A stretch of DNA of 64,000 nt from Pseudomonas sp. A-RE-19 (GCF_019956555.1 NZ_JAHBDQ010000055.1:1-64000); one strand, 5' to 3'. Positions 25,118 to 33,404 are shown, counted from the first letter of the stretch. Notes: generated from the sequence alone by a model not told the origin. Program-made: numbers and translations.

Positions 25118-26095
25118 TTACAACGAGAGAATCTCTCGCACGGTGTACTTATAGGAACGCTCCGACAAATCACTGCTAGTCCAGTTATGAAAATTTTCAC
25201 CCTGTTCAGGGAGGGTCAATTTACTGAGGCCGATTTGATCGCGGTCAATCAGGCGATAGGCGGCCCAAAGCTTTCCCCCCATGTCCAGCAAAGCTCGGGC
25301 TTGTTCGTTCCACTGCTCCTCCAATACCATTTGCGCAAGAAGCAGCGCTGTTCTTTCGATGGCTATATATTCTCTTTGAGCTTCAGCAATATGTTGGTCG
25401 ACGGTAACCAGCTCCTGCTCCAGTGCGTTCATGATCAGGTGTTGTCGACGATTGTGCTCGGTCGCAGTAGCGAGGTTTTTCGCCGCCTTCTGCGCATCGG
25501 TGTTGGCGTTCTTTTCGCCTTCGGTGTCTCCCCAGGCTACGGCTTGGGCATAAGCGGTTGCAGCGTCGGTTTCGGCTTGCCGGGCTTTGGCCATGTCTTC
25601 GGTTGCTTGCTGCTGGATCTGTTCCAATCGGGTGCTGAGGCTATCTCGTTTCTCGTTGAGTTCTTGCTCATCCGCTTTCCAGTTCGCCATCGATTCGGTG
25701 TAACTCGCCATCAAAGTGTCTTGATTGGCGAGCTTCTCGCGTCGAGCAATCTGATTGCTCACGATGCTGGCTTGGTGCTTTCGAGAGTCGTAGGGGATTT
25801 TCAGTTCGTTGTACTGTTTCCGGATTTCATATGCGCGATCAGCGTCCATGACCTCATCGCCCTCCAACAACGCTTCCAGCGGAGCCATCTCTGTATACAG
25901 TCGCTCGGCTTCACTCAGGAGTTTGTCGCGGCGGACTTTCAGCTTTTCGATTTCGTCCAGCAGCAGCTGTTTCTTTTCGCCATACCCGGTCGCTTCACTG
26001 GCGCCCGAAATAGGCTGTTCAAAGACAGTGGCCTTGCTTTCCAGCTCGTTGGCCAGTAGTTCGCGTTGATCTGTGGATGCTTGAAATTCATTCAT
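25118..26095 (-). CDS. Coiled-coil protein downstream of primase, function unknown
   Basis: A 325-residue, charged protein dominated by long coiled-coil stretches (about residues 35-260, rich in Glu, Gln, Lys and Ala heptads). The start chosen is the ATG at 26095, seven bases after AAGGAAC; an upstream start would run into the primase gene. It is cotranscribed with the primase, 91 bases downstream. P4 carries the copy-number regulator cnr at this place, but I see no similarity. It may be a scaffold, a replication partner or a helper-interaction factor; all are guesses. Confidence 0.7.
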   Translation of the reverse strand: MNEFQASTDQRELLANELESKATVFEQPISGASEATGYGEKKQLLLDEIEKLKVRRDKLLSEAERLYTEMAPLEALLEGDEVMDADRAYEIRKQYNELKIPYDSRKHQASIVSNQIARREKLANQDTLMASYTESMANWKADEQELNEKRDSLSTRLEQIQQQATEDMAKARQAETDAATAYAQAVAWGDTEGEKNANTDAQKAAKNLATATEHNRRQHLIMNALEQELVTVDQHIAEAQREYIAIERTALLLAQMVLEEQWNEQARALLDMGGKLWAAYRLIDRDQIGLSKLTLPEQGENFHNWTSSDLSERSYKYTVREILSL

Positions 26096-26186
26096 CTGTC
26101 TTGTTCCTTGAAATGTGGTTTGGGTTGAATGAGCGGCTGGCGAGGCCGGGAATGAGCCGGCGCTACCTCGATCAGCGGAGATGCCC

Positions 26187-29093
26187 TCAGGCAGCCCGAG
26201 CCTCGCTCTCATCCATTCCCGGAATCGTCTTCACGATGTAGCAGCGTTGCTGACCGAGGCCGGGCAGCCGGACCAGACTCGACGCCTTGCCGTCGCTGCT
26301 CGGTTCCAATACACCGCGCTGCAGCAGCTCCTTATTCACGGCGTTGATGTTCATGCCCCGGAAGATCTCCGAGCGCCATGCCTCAGGCAGCACGTAATAG
26401 GTGTTGGTGGTGTGTAGGGAGTCGCCCAAGCCGTGCTCCAGCGTCTTGCGAAAGCCGAGACGGTCGATGGTGCGCGGGCCGTGTTCGTCGATCTTTGCCG
26501 CCGCCGATTCCCAGCGGGTGAACCTGCTTTCGCCGAAGCGCTCAATGACCTGGCGCAGCCGCGCCAAGATCGCATCGCCTTCGAAGTTCCCGGCGCCCCC
26601 ACGCTCGTTCATCCACGCGTTGAGGCACACGCGAGCGGCGGTGGTAGCTGTGCCGTCGGGCCAGCCGGTAATCCCCATCGCAGTGGCCAGCTCGCCCGCT
26701 GCGGCCGCGAGGCCGAAACGAGCAGCTGCACGGTACGCCTGCCCGCTCGCCGAGGCGGGTAGCGATTGGGTGATAAAACCTTCGAGCGTGCGACGCAGGA
26801 TGGCGGACCAACCGTGACGTTTGCCGGGTTCGCACAGTGCTGTCAGGAAGGCGGTAAGTGGCGTGCCGTAATACTTCGCTACCCGAGCCTTGAGCGCGTC
26901 GGCCAGTGCCGCCGCATCCTCAAAACCGTTGAGCGCATCGAACATGCCGAGGCCTTTACTCGCATCAGCCGGGACCGCGAGCATGCGTACCTCCATGCCC
27001 GCTTTCAGCTCCTTGTTGGCCTCAGCCATATGTTGGGCCAGTGTCTTCTCGCCGGTGGAGAGAAACAGCAAACGCCACTCCTGTACCTGTCGGCCAGCTT
27101 GGCCTCGATCGTTGGCGCGTGCCTTGCCGGTGCCGTTGCCGAGCATGTAAACCGTCTCGCCGATGATGCGCGGGTCGCACATGCCGATCTCATCCAGTAC
27201 CAAAAGGCCGTCGGAGTGTGCGGCGGCGATGGACTCCAGCGCGTTGTCGGTGGAACGCCACGAGCGCACCAGACGCGGCCCGCCGTAGATCGAGGCGGCG
27301 ACCTGCAAATGTGTGGTCTTGCCGCCCGAGCTGTCGCCGTACAAGTGAAAGCCGCCCGACTCATGGCCAAGCATGTGCAGCAGCGGCCCGGCAAAGGCCA
27401 CGCCGACGACAAACGCCAAGCGATGATTGCCGACGCACAGTGCGCCGATTTGCTCTTGCCACTGCTCAAGCGAACCTGCTTCGCTGATTGGCGGAAGCTG
27501 AGAACCGGCCTCATAGAAGTGCAGGTGTTCGCTGTGCATGCCGACCTGTTGCTCGGGCAGCAGAAAGGCGCTGTCGTGCCAACCCAAACGGGTGACTAAT
27601 CGTGCCCGTTGTGCGCTGTCGAAGCCGCCGAGATAACTTTGCAGGTCGTTGCGTGCATTGCGTCCGGAGCGACTACCGGCGAGACGCAGCCCCATATCCA
27701 CCAACGGGCCAAGCACGTCTTTGCCGAAGTCGCCGGTCATGGTGCGCGCCGGGATGTTCCAGCGTTTTTTGGCGCCGTCGGGATCGTCGAACTCGACCAG
27801 TAGGCCCCAGTTCTGACCTTTGTCATCGCGGGTACGGGCGAGTATTTCCAGAGGCGAACATACTGGGCGCGATTCGCCGTCATCGCCCGCATAAAACACA
27901 CCTTCGGACGTGAGGCGAAAGCCGCTGGGCACCAGGTCATTTTTCGATTTGGCCGGACGCTTGGCTGGTGCTTTGGTTTTCGGTTCCGGCTTGGCTTCGG
28001 TCGGTTGTGTCGCCGACTCTTCCACAGGCAAACCGAACAGCTCACCGTTGCTTTCCAGCTCGGCGAAGTGGGCAGCTATCCAGCCTTTGGCGAGTGCATC
28101 GGCTGCATCGTCGCCGTCGTTCCATTGACCACCTTTGGCGAAGGCGGGGCGCTCGTTCTTCAGCGTAGGCTTGCGTTTGAACACATCCAGCGCGATGACC
28201 CGTACCGAGGCGGCGCCGATCTCGCGCAGCTTGTCGGCGACGGTTTCCATGCAGGCTTTGCCGCTGACGTCATTGTCCGGCCACAGCAACACGTCGCGAC
28301 CTTTGAGCGGTGCCAGGTCGGCTTTGTGCCAGGAGTTGGAACCGTTCGGCCAGCAGGTGGCCACGTAACCCGGCAACAGTTCGGCGGCGGCATCGGCGGC
28401 TTTCTCGCCTTCGCAGAGAACAACCGGTGCGTCAGCGCGTTGGGCCAGTTCATCAAGGCGCAACAGTGGACGCGGATCTGGCAGACCCTGCCAGCGCCAT
28501 TGTGTGGTTTGGCCATCGGCGCGCTGACACCATGTCAGGGGAGCAAAGACCTTCTTCGGCTTGCCGTCGTCATCGGGGGTGAGGTCGAAGCGGTAGAGCG
28601 CCATTAGCGGCTGGCCCTGAGCATTCCGGTAGATCCACACCTTGGAGGGCGCGCCGTGCTGCCGATGCTTGACCGGGCACTTGTTCATGGCCTCGGCCGG
28701 GATCGGCTGAATTGCTCTCCACTCGGGCGCTTTCGTCTTGGCAGGCGCGGCCTTCGTCTGGGCGCCGCCGGGCGGCACGTTGAGCAGGTCTGCCAGTTTG
28801 TTGCAGGCTTCGACGTCGGTGCCGCCGTCCAGATAGCGCACCAGATCGATCAGGTCGCCGCCTTTGTCATCGGTGGCGAAGTCGGCCCACGTACCCTTGC
28901 TCAAATTGATCTTGAGCGAACCGGCGCGCTTGTCGCTGCGGGTCGGATTCGGTGCGGTGTATTCCTTGCCCCCATCCACGCGCTTGCCGTTGGGCAGCCA
29001 GTGCGACAGGACACGATCAATGTTTTTCAAAGCGGCGGCTTTCACGTCGGCGAAGCTTGGACGTTTTGTGTTGCTGTTCGGGTGCTGGCTCAT
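26187..29093 (-). CDS. P4 alpha-like primase-helicase (TOPRIM and DUF927)
   Basis: The 968-residue protein combines an N-terminal DNA-primase-like region (residues about 10-110), a TOPRIM domain (VVLCEGEKAADAAAE, then LLWPDNDVSGK), a linker, and a DUF927 ATPase module with Walker A GDSSGGKTT and Walker B LLVLDEIGM. A C-terminal winged part probably binds the origin. It takes the role of the P4 alpha protein: primase, helicase and origin recognition in one chain. Its ATG overlaps the DUF3077 stop. Iteron clusters at 18.1 and 31.9 kb are candidate targets. Confidence 0.88.
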   Translation of the reverse strand: MSQHPNSNTKRPSFADVKAAALKNIDRVLSHWLPNGKRVDGGKEYTAPNPTRSDKRAGSLKINLSKGTWADFATDDKGGDLIDLVRYLDGGTDVEACNKLADLLNVPPGGAQTKAAPAKTKAPEWRAIQPIPAEAMNKCPVKHRQHGAPSKVWIYRNAQGQPLMALYRFDLTPDDDGKPKKVFAPLTWCQRADGQTTQWRWQGLPDPRPLLRLDELAQRADAPVVLCEGEKAADAAAELLPGYVATCWPNGSNSWHKADLAPLKGRDVLLWPDNDVSGKACMETVADKLREIGAASVRVIALDVFKRKPTLKNERPAFAKGGQWNDGDDAADALAKGWIAAHFAELESNGELFGLPVEESATQPTEAKPEPKTKAPAKRPAKSKNDLVPSGFRLTSEGVFYAGDDGESRPVCSPLEILARTRDDKGQNWGLLVEFDDPDGAKKRWNIPARTMTGDFGKDVLGPLVDMGLRLAGSRSGRNARNDLQSYLGGFDSAQRARLVTRLGWHDSAFLLPEQQVGMHSEHLHFYEAGSQLPPISEAGSLEQWQEQIGALCVGNHRLAFVVGVAFAGPLLHMLGHESGGFHLYGDSSGGKTTHLQVAASIYGGPRLVRSWRSTDNALESIAAAHSDGLLVLDEIGMCDPRIIGETVYMLGNGTGKARANDRGQAGRQVQEWRLLFLSTGEKTLAQHMAEANKELKAGMEVRMLAVPADASKGLGMFDALNGFEDAAALADALKARVAKYYGTPLTAFLTALCEPGKRHGWSAILRRTLEGFITQSLPASASGQAYRAAARFGLAAAAGELATAMGITGWPDGTATTAARVCLNAWMNERGGAGNFEGDAILARLRQVIERFGESRFTRWESAAAKIDEHGPRTIDRLGFRKTLEHGLGDSLHTTNTYYVLPEAWRSEIFRGMNINAVNKELLQRGVLEPSSDGKASSLVRLPGLGQQRCYIVKTIPGMDESEARAA

Positions 29094-29362
29094 GTGTCAG
29101 CCCTCGGCAGAAACAGTGCGTCGTTGATGTCATCGATCAGGGCTTTGGCCATCTCTCCAAGGTACAGAGCAGGCCAACTGAAACGCTCGCTGCTGTCGCT
29201 CATGGCGGCGTCGAAGTTGAGTTGGTTGGCGTGATGCTGCAGCAGGGAAACCATCTCCAGTGCATCCTCGACCGGTACTCCGGCGTTGACCCGGAACAGC
29301 TTCAAATCGGTGGCGTTCACGCGAGTAAATGTGGCGTGACCACGGGTGGTGGAGGTGGTCAT
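29090..29362 (-). CDS. DUF3077 family protein in satellite operon
   Basis: A 90-residue member of DUF3077 (LKLFRVNAGVPVEDALEMVS) and a relative of the protein at 11435-11716. Its start and stop both overlap neighbours by four bases, so it is translated together with the primase. Its function is unknown. Confidence 0.75.
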   Translation of the reverse strand: MTTSTTRGHATFTRVNATDLKLFRVNAGVPVEDALEMVSLLQHHANQLNFDAAMSDSSERFSWPALYLGEMAKALIDDINDALFLPRADT

Positions 29363-29643
29363 AGCGCACCGCCTTTCTGCGCGGCCGGAATGGAGGTGTT
29401 GTCACCGTGCAAGGTGAGGGTTTTGATCAGGCCGAGAGTGCCGCGCACGTCCCAGAGGACGGCGGCGATCACATGATTGGCTAGGCGCGAGGATTCACTT
29501 TCGAAGTGATCCTCCAGCAGCGTCAGCACGGAGTCTGCGCGATCTATGGCGCAGGTGATGGCGTCGATAGGAACCCCAGCTTCTGCTTTCGGATTAACGC
29601 AGAGCAGGTCTTCCGGCAGGGCAAAACTCAGGGCGCTGTTCAT
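29359..29643 (-). CDS. Hypothetical protein, 94 aa, satellite operon
   Basis: The 94-residue protein begins at the ATG at 29643, which overlaps the stop of the preceding small gene, and ends overlapping the DUF3077 start. It contains a helical segment (RADSVLTLLEDHFESESSRL) but no recognised domain. The four-base couplings on both sides support a real gene. Confidence 0.65.
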   Translation of the reverse strand: MNSALSFALPEDLLCVNPKAEAGVPIDAITCAIDRADSVLTLLEDHFESESSRLANHVIAAVLWDVRGTLGLIKTLTLHGDNTSIPAAQKGGAL

Positions 29644-29798
29644 TGGGCACCGCCTGCGGTTTCGAGTGCGCGGGCTTTGGCCATGTGGCTGTTGTAGCGG
29701 GAGAGACGGGTAGCGAGGCTGGAATTGGCATGTAAAGCGGCGAGAGCCATTGCACGGTGTGCAGCGGCGCGAATTTTGGACGGATTGAGGGTATGCAT
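29640..29798 (-). CDS. First small gene behind the immunity RNA (52 aa)
   Basis: A small basic protein beginning MHTLNPSKIRAAAHRAMAL. The ATG at 29798 follows an AGGAG ribosome site by nine bases, and that site lies in the sequence complementary to the antisense RNA. It is the first gene of the operon, the place held by kil/eta in P4, and its opening resembles the leader frame at 11713-11829. Its function is unknown; a toxic product would fit the tight control. Confidence 0.6.
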   Translation of the reverse strand: MHTLNPSKIRAAAHRAMALAALHANSSLATRLSRYNSHMAKARALETAGGAQ

Positions 29799-29807
29799 GG
29801 GGTGACG

Positions 29808-29846
29808 CTCCTGTATGTGAGGAGCTGCCACGGTTCGCCGTCAAAC
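29808..29846 (-). promoter_or_regulatory. Antisense target seqC (copy 2)
   Basis: Minus-strand segments CATACAGGA (covering the ribosome site) and TTTGACGG are complementary to TCCTGTATG and CCGTCAA in the antisense RNA upstream. Pairing would hide the ribosome site of the first operon gene. Confidence 0.65.
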
Positions 29847-29852
29847 GAATTG

Positions 29853-29933
29853 GGGTGGCAGCTGTGCGCAGGTTGACGGACCGGGCATACAGGACCCCGG
29901 CAGACCCGAAGGTCTCCCACGCACAGCCACCAT
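29853..29933 (-). ncRNA. CI/C4-type antisense immunity RNA (copy 2)
   Basis: Minus strand: closing stem GCTGTGCG/CGCACAGC, an inner UUCG-tetraloop hairpin (GACC-UUCG-GGTC, 29903-29914) and unpaired antisense elements TCCTGTATG and TCCGTCAAC. It lies between an upstream partner (seqA, 29992-30018) and the downstream target (seqC), as in the P4 immunity region. Compared with copy 1 the stems are kept, with a compensated change in the tetraloop stem, and the antisense elements differ. Confidence 0.7.
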
Positions 29934-29952
29934 AAAACGGGAATGCGGGCAC

Positions 29953-29985
29953 AAAAAAAGCGCCTGCAATCGATATGGGGGCGCC
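29953..29985 (-). terminator. U-tract hairpin in the antisense-RNA leader (copy 2)
   Basis: Minus strand: GCGCC pairs with GGCGC and is followed by seven U; it is placed between seqA and the RNA core as in copy 1. It could be an attenuator controlled by seqA pairing. Confidence 0.5.
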
Positions 29986-29991
29986 TGTGCG

Positions 29992-30018
29992 CCTGTATGT
30001 ACTCGGGCCGTCAAACCC
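29992..30018 (-). promoter_or_regulatory. Upstream antisense partner seqA (copy 2)
   Basis: Minus-strand segments ACATACAGG and GGTTTGACGGCC repeat the seqC target and can pair with the same elements of the antisense RNA. Confidence 0.6.
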
Positions 30019-30045
30019 GGTCGCTGATTCTGCAGCGACGGCCAG

Positions 30046-30074
30046 AGAGTAACGTCCGTTTTTCGAAAGTGCAA
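30046..30074 (-). promoter_or_regulatory. Putative PLE-like promoter (copy 2)
   Basis: Minus strand TTGCAC, 17-base spacer, TACTCT, upstream of seqA. The boxes and spacing match copy 1 at 12071-12099 (TTGCAG, 17, TACCCT). It would drive the immunity RNA and the replication operon. Confidence 0.45.
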
Positions 30075-30174
30075 CCGTGCGTATAACTTGCGAAATTTTC
30101 AGGTGCAGCATAAATTGTTCTGGCATGTAGATTTACCTCAACGCCTCCGGATCGCTCCCGGGGGCGTTTTCATT

Positions 30175-30480
30175 TCAGGCATGAACTTCCCAGCGCAGGG
30201 AAAGCAGGGGCAGGAAGTCACCATCGATCATGGCGCGAGCATCTTCGTAGGCGGCTGCTTGCTGGCCTTCGTCGACAGTCACTGCATTGAATTTTTCGGT
30301 GTGGAAGGTAATGGCGCACCAGGTGCCATCAGGCCAGCTGAGCACACCAACGACGCGACTTTGTTTTTCCTGCCGGCTGCGATAGCGCTCAAGGCGTTGC
30401 ATGTAACGCGGCGAAAAACCGACTTGGCGCAGAATTGAGAAGGGTTGCAATACTGCGGTAGTGATAGGTCTTTTTCTCAT
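30175..30480 (-). CDS. Hypothetical protein coupled to alpA
   Basis: A 101-residue protein whose ATG overlaps the stop of the AlpA-type gene. It contains YMQRLERYRSRQEKQSRVVG and a WPDGTWCAITFHTE segment; no family recognised. Its position suggests a role in regulation or excision. Confidence 0.6.
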   Translation of the reverse strand: MRKRPITTAVLQPFSILRQVGFSPRYMQRLERYRSRQEKQSRVVGVLSWPDGTWCAITFHTEKFNAVTVDEGQQAAAYEDARAMIDGDFLPLLSLRWEVHA

Positions 30481-30731
30481 GCTGCCACCCGATCACGTGC
30501 AGCGATGCGCGCGCGAGTCCATGCTTGAATCTCTCCGAGCACCCACGCGACTGGCGCACTTCGGGCGTTGCTGTTACTCAGCTTCACCGGGAGTGGAAAT
30601 CCACTCTCAGGTTGGCGCATGAGCTTGTAGATGGTCGGACGGGCAAGCCCAACAATTGATACCACCTCGGGCATACGGATGAGAGTTGCGGCGGGGTCGT
30701 GTGAAGCAAGGTGTTTTATTGCGGTAGTCAT
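30477..30731 (-). CDS. AlpA-family transcriptional regulator / excisionase
   Basis: The 84-residue protein has the MerR-like helix-turn-helix of AlpA regulators: LIRMPEVVSIVGLARPTIYK, then the wing FPLPVKLS and the end AWVLGEIQAWTRARIA. P4 Vis belongs to this family and works as both regulator and excisionase. Here it lies upstream of the immunity leader on the minus strand and would switch the element between states. Confidence 0.85.
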   Translation of the reverse strand: MTTAIKHLASHDPAATLIRMPEVVSIVGLARPTIYKLMRQPESGFPLPVKLSNSNARSAPVAWVLGEIQAWTRARIAARDRVAA

Positions 30732-30813
30732 AGCGATCCAAACCTGCGTTTATTGAGACGACAGGCCATACGCTACGGATAGGGAGGGGAGCGGACTGTG
30801 TCCGTTCCCTTTT

Positions 30814-31752
30814 TTATTTGAGCGGTCGAAGACCTAGCGCAGTCAAATGATCACGGATGGTTTTCTTGGTGCCGTGAACGGTCTGGTCGAAAAGCAGGTT
30901 GGTTAGCTCTGCATCTGTAAGGTTTCGCTTCTCAATTCGTCGCCCTGCAATAATCGTCTCAGCGGCTGTCTTTATCTTTGATCGCCGATCCATCGTCTCT
31001 GTTTGTGTTTTAGAGCTAGCATCTTGATTACCTTTGCCAGCCTCTTGTCCGCGCTTAGATGCCTTCGCTGAAAAAGCTTCGTCTAGTAGTCGGAGCATCA
31101 GACTCGATGTGTTGAAGCCATTTTGGGATACGTCGATGCTCTCTACCTGGCGATAGAGGTTTGCCATCAACAATGCCTGGTTAGCCTCACCTTTTAAGGA
31201 GGCAAACTGCTCTCTCGCTTCTATTTCAAGCCCAGCGCGGCGATCTCGTTCTTTATCGATTAAGGTCGCGTATTGGCGGGGGGAGTCCTTTCTTAGCCCC
31301 TCTATCAGATCCGCGTCTATATCGTAGGTAGCGACCTCGAGCTCGAAGAGCCAATTTGCAAGTATTTCCACAGCCTGTACGCCGAGTACCAGGGCAAAAG
31401 CCGCAGCGAGTTGTGAATCTGTAGCTGGATGATCGACCCCGAGAAAGCCTCGAATGACGTTAGGCAGTGATGCTGCTTCCGCAGAGCTTGCACGTTCACC
31501 GATGGCATCCCGGAGTCGAAACAAGGTTCTTGTGACTGATTCTGCACTGGTCGCGTAGGAGCCATCCTCAAGCCAGAACGAAGTTGCCACGCCGATGAGG
31601 TCGAAAGCTTCTCGGAAATGCTCGTGGAAATGGGGATACGACGCTAACTCACGCACTGCTAGTTCGGCGTCATCCATGTCCCAAATCAGACACTTCACGT
31701 CGGTACCTGCGATTTCTAGTTCTTCAGCTTCAATGCCTAGCTCGATATCCAT
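30814..31752 (-). CDS. Hypothetical protein, 312 aa, between alpA and ori
   Basis: A 312-residue acidic protein with a long helical middle (about residues 60-215) and a C-terminal part (about 265-310, NLTDAELTNLLFDQTVHGTK then KTIRDHLTALGLRP) that reads like a small helix-turn-helix. No family recognised. It lies between the AlpA gene and the iteron region beside the integrase. Confidence 0.65.
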   Translation of the reverse strand: MDIELGIEAEELEIAGTDVKCLIWDMDDAELAVRELASYPHFHEHFREAFDLIGVATSFWLEDGSYATSAESVTRTLFRLRDAIGERASSAEAASLPNVIRGFLGVDHPATDSQLAAAFALVLGVQAVEILANWLFELEVATYDIDADLIEGLRKDSPRQYATLIDKERDRRAGLEIEAREQFASLKGEANQALLMANLYRQVESIDVSQNGFNTSSLMLRLLDEAFSAKASKRGQEAGKGNQDASSKTQTETMDRRSKIKTAAETIIAGRRIEKRNLTDAELTNLLFDQTVHGTKKTIRDHLTALGLRPLK

Positions 31753-31843
31753 TTAAGCCGCCCCTCGCCCCGAGACAGGCGCGCTGTTCCAGCGTCGTGG
31801 ATTGGGTAAAGCCGCTGCCGACAGGAAGGACTCGGGGATATTT

Positions 31844-31968
31844 CTGTTACACGACTTCGTGTCGTTACACCTGAGGTATTCGAGGTGCGAGCAACGTGTA
31901 ACTGATAAATAATTCATGATTATCAATGAGTTAAATTGAGTAGTTACACCTGTAACACTAGTTACACC
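31844..31968. other. Putative replication origin (iterons and AT-rich DUE)
   Basis: GTTACACC occurs at 31864, 31943 and 31961, CTGTTACAC at 31844 and the inverse GTGTAAC at 31896. The AT-rich block 31902-31942 lies between them and could be the unwinding site. The motif is shared with the cluster at 18081-18202. P4 ori has the same plan: alpha-binding iterons next to AT-rich DNA. Confidence 0.5.
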
Positions 31969-31997
31969 GATTTTTGAGGGGGGGCGATTACGTGCGC

Positions 31998-33239
31998 TCA
32001 TACCGCCTTTCCAAGCTGTCCCTGCACCACATTACCCGCTGCCATTTGCTCAAGGTGGTCGGCATACCACTGCATCATCGTTACGCGTTGCTCAAGGTAT
32101 TGGGCTTTGTTGTATACCCCTGAGATGCCTTCCTCTTTGTGGGCCAGCTGCGCTTCAACATGCTCCTTCGGCCAGCCATGTTCTCGAAGCAACGTGCTTG
32201 CGGTGTGTCGAGTACCGTGTCCAACGAGGCGACCTTTGTAGCCGATGGTGGCAAAGACTTTGTTGATTGTGTTTTCACTAATAGTTGGGTTCTTGGCTCC
32301 TACGCCGGGGAAAAGCCAGCGACTCCGTCCTGTTAAGCAGTGCAGATCCTTCAGAGCGGTAACAGCTTGATGGGGAAGGGGGCATACAAAATCCCGACGC
32401 ATCTTCATCTTGGCAGCAGGTGTCGTCCAAATGGCTTTCTCAAGGTCGAACTCTTTCCACTCAGCCAAGCGGACCATGCCAGGGCGCGATGCTGTCCAGA
32501 CACAAAGCCAAGCGGCGGTGCGGGCTGTCAGTCTGCTTGGTGTGTTTTTGAGTGCGTGGAGGAATTCAGCCAGCTCAGGTTCCAGCAGGTGTGGATGCTG
32601 CTGAGTCTTGGGGGCTTGGGCTGCAATGTCACGGAGGCGACTGCCCGGATCGTTTTCGGTGAGCCCTAAGCCGATGGCTCGGCCGAAGATTTGATTGACC
32701 CAAGTGCGACACTTTTCCGCCACGTTGTGTGCGTTTCGGGCCTCGAGGGATGCCTGGAGTTCTGCGCAGTCAGTACGGGTTATTTCGTCGAGGGGCTTAT
32801 CTCCAAGCGCGGGGAGTATGTCTTTGTCGAGGTAAGTGCGGATCTTGTTAAGAGTGGAGGGGGCGAGGCCCTTTTCTTCTTTAGCCTTGAGCCAAGCTTC
32901 AGCAGCAGCTCGGAAGGTTCGAGTCCTGGCAGCATCAATGGCAGCTTTCGCAGAGCGTTTCTGTTCGAGAGGGTCGGCCCCGCTGCTAACTACCTTGCGT
33001 AATTCGGCAGCTTTGTCCCGAGCTAACGCACCACTTACTTCCGGGTAACCCCCGAGCCCCATCCAGGCCCAATTACCCGCCGGACGTTTGTAGCGGAGCT
33101 GCCAGGATTTACCACCATCAGGTTTGACCCTGAAGTAGAGGCCGTTTCCGTCCAGCTCCCTGTATTCCTTTGATTCTGGCTCCAGCCCCGCAAGCGTCGT
33201 GTCTGCGAGAGGGCGGCGCTTGATATCTGCGCGCTTCAT
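31998..33239 (-). CDS. Tyrosine integrase (P4/CP4-57 type)
   Basis: A 413-residue recombinase with an N-terminal DUF4102-type arm-binding domain (DTTLAGLEPESKEYRELDGN, GLYFRV..GGKSWQLRYK), a SAM-like core-binding domain (about residues 100-190) and the catalytic domain with Arg in WTASRPGMVRL, HGTRHTASTLL and the nucleophile Tyr in GISGVYNKAQY. It lies next to the tRNA-Leu attachment site and reads away from it. The ATG at 33239 is preferred over an upstream start that would run through the arm repeats. Confidence 0.93.
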   Translation of the reverse strand: MKRADIKRRPLADTTLAGLEPESKEYRELDGNGLYFRVKPDGGKSWQLRYKRPAGNWAWMGLGGYPEVSGALARDKAAELRKVVSSGADPLEQKRSAKAAIDAARTRTFRAAAEAWLKAKEEKGLAPSTLNKIRTYLDKDILPALGDKPLDEITRTDCAELQASLEARNAHNVAEKCRTWVNQIFGRAIGLGLTENDPGSRLRDIAAQAPKTQQHPHLLEPELAEFLHALKNTPSRLTARTAAWLCVWTASRPGMVRLAEWKEFDLEKAIWTTPAAKMKMRRDFVCPLPHQAVTALKDLHCLTGRSRWLFPGVGAKNPTISENTINKVFATIGYKGRLVGHGTRHTASTLLREHGWPKEHVEAQLAHKEEGISGVYNKAQYLEQRVTMMQWYADHLEQMAAGNVVQGQLGKAV

Positions 33240-33240
33240 C

Positions 33241-33315
33241 CTTGTATCCCAAAGTTCGGTATTTTCCTCAGGATACAAGTAGGGATACAGGGATACAACG
33301 GATAAGGGGATACAG
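33241..33315. repeat. Integrase arm-type repeats, right end
   Basis: Five copies of the GGGATACA motif: one inverted (33241-33250) and four direct (33270-33278, 33281-33289, 33289-33297, 33306-33315). They lie between the integrase start and attR and match the repeats inside attL. Confidence 0.55.
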
Positions 33316-33334
33316 AGGTAGATGGCCAGACACA

Positions 33335-33365
33335 AAAAAACCGGCTCAAGTGGCCGGTTTTTCTG
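33335..33365. terminator. Terminator behind tRNA-Leu inside the element
   Basis: The hairpin ACCGGC...GCCGGT type stem with A and T runs on both sides can end transcripts in either direction. It now terminates the tRNA-Leu transcript, replacing the original terminator that was moved to 15715-15737. Confidence 0.7.
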
Positions 33366-33404
33366 GGTCTGAGAGTCTGGTAGAGACTTTCAGATACTGC
33401 TATA

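Noticed and set aside
31753..32001. 82-codon minus-strand frame between integrase and the 312-residue gene
   Set aside because: It runs through the iterons and the AT-rich block, has no ribosome site and odd composition; better explained as an origin region.
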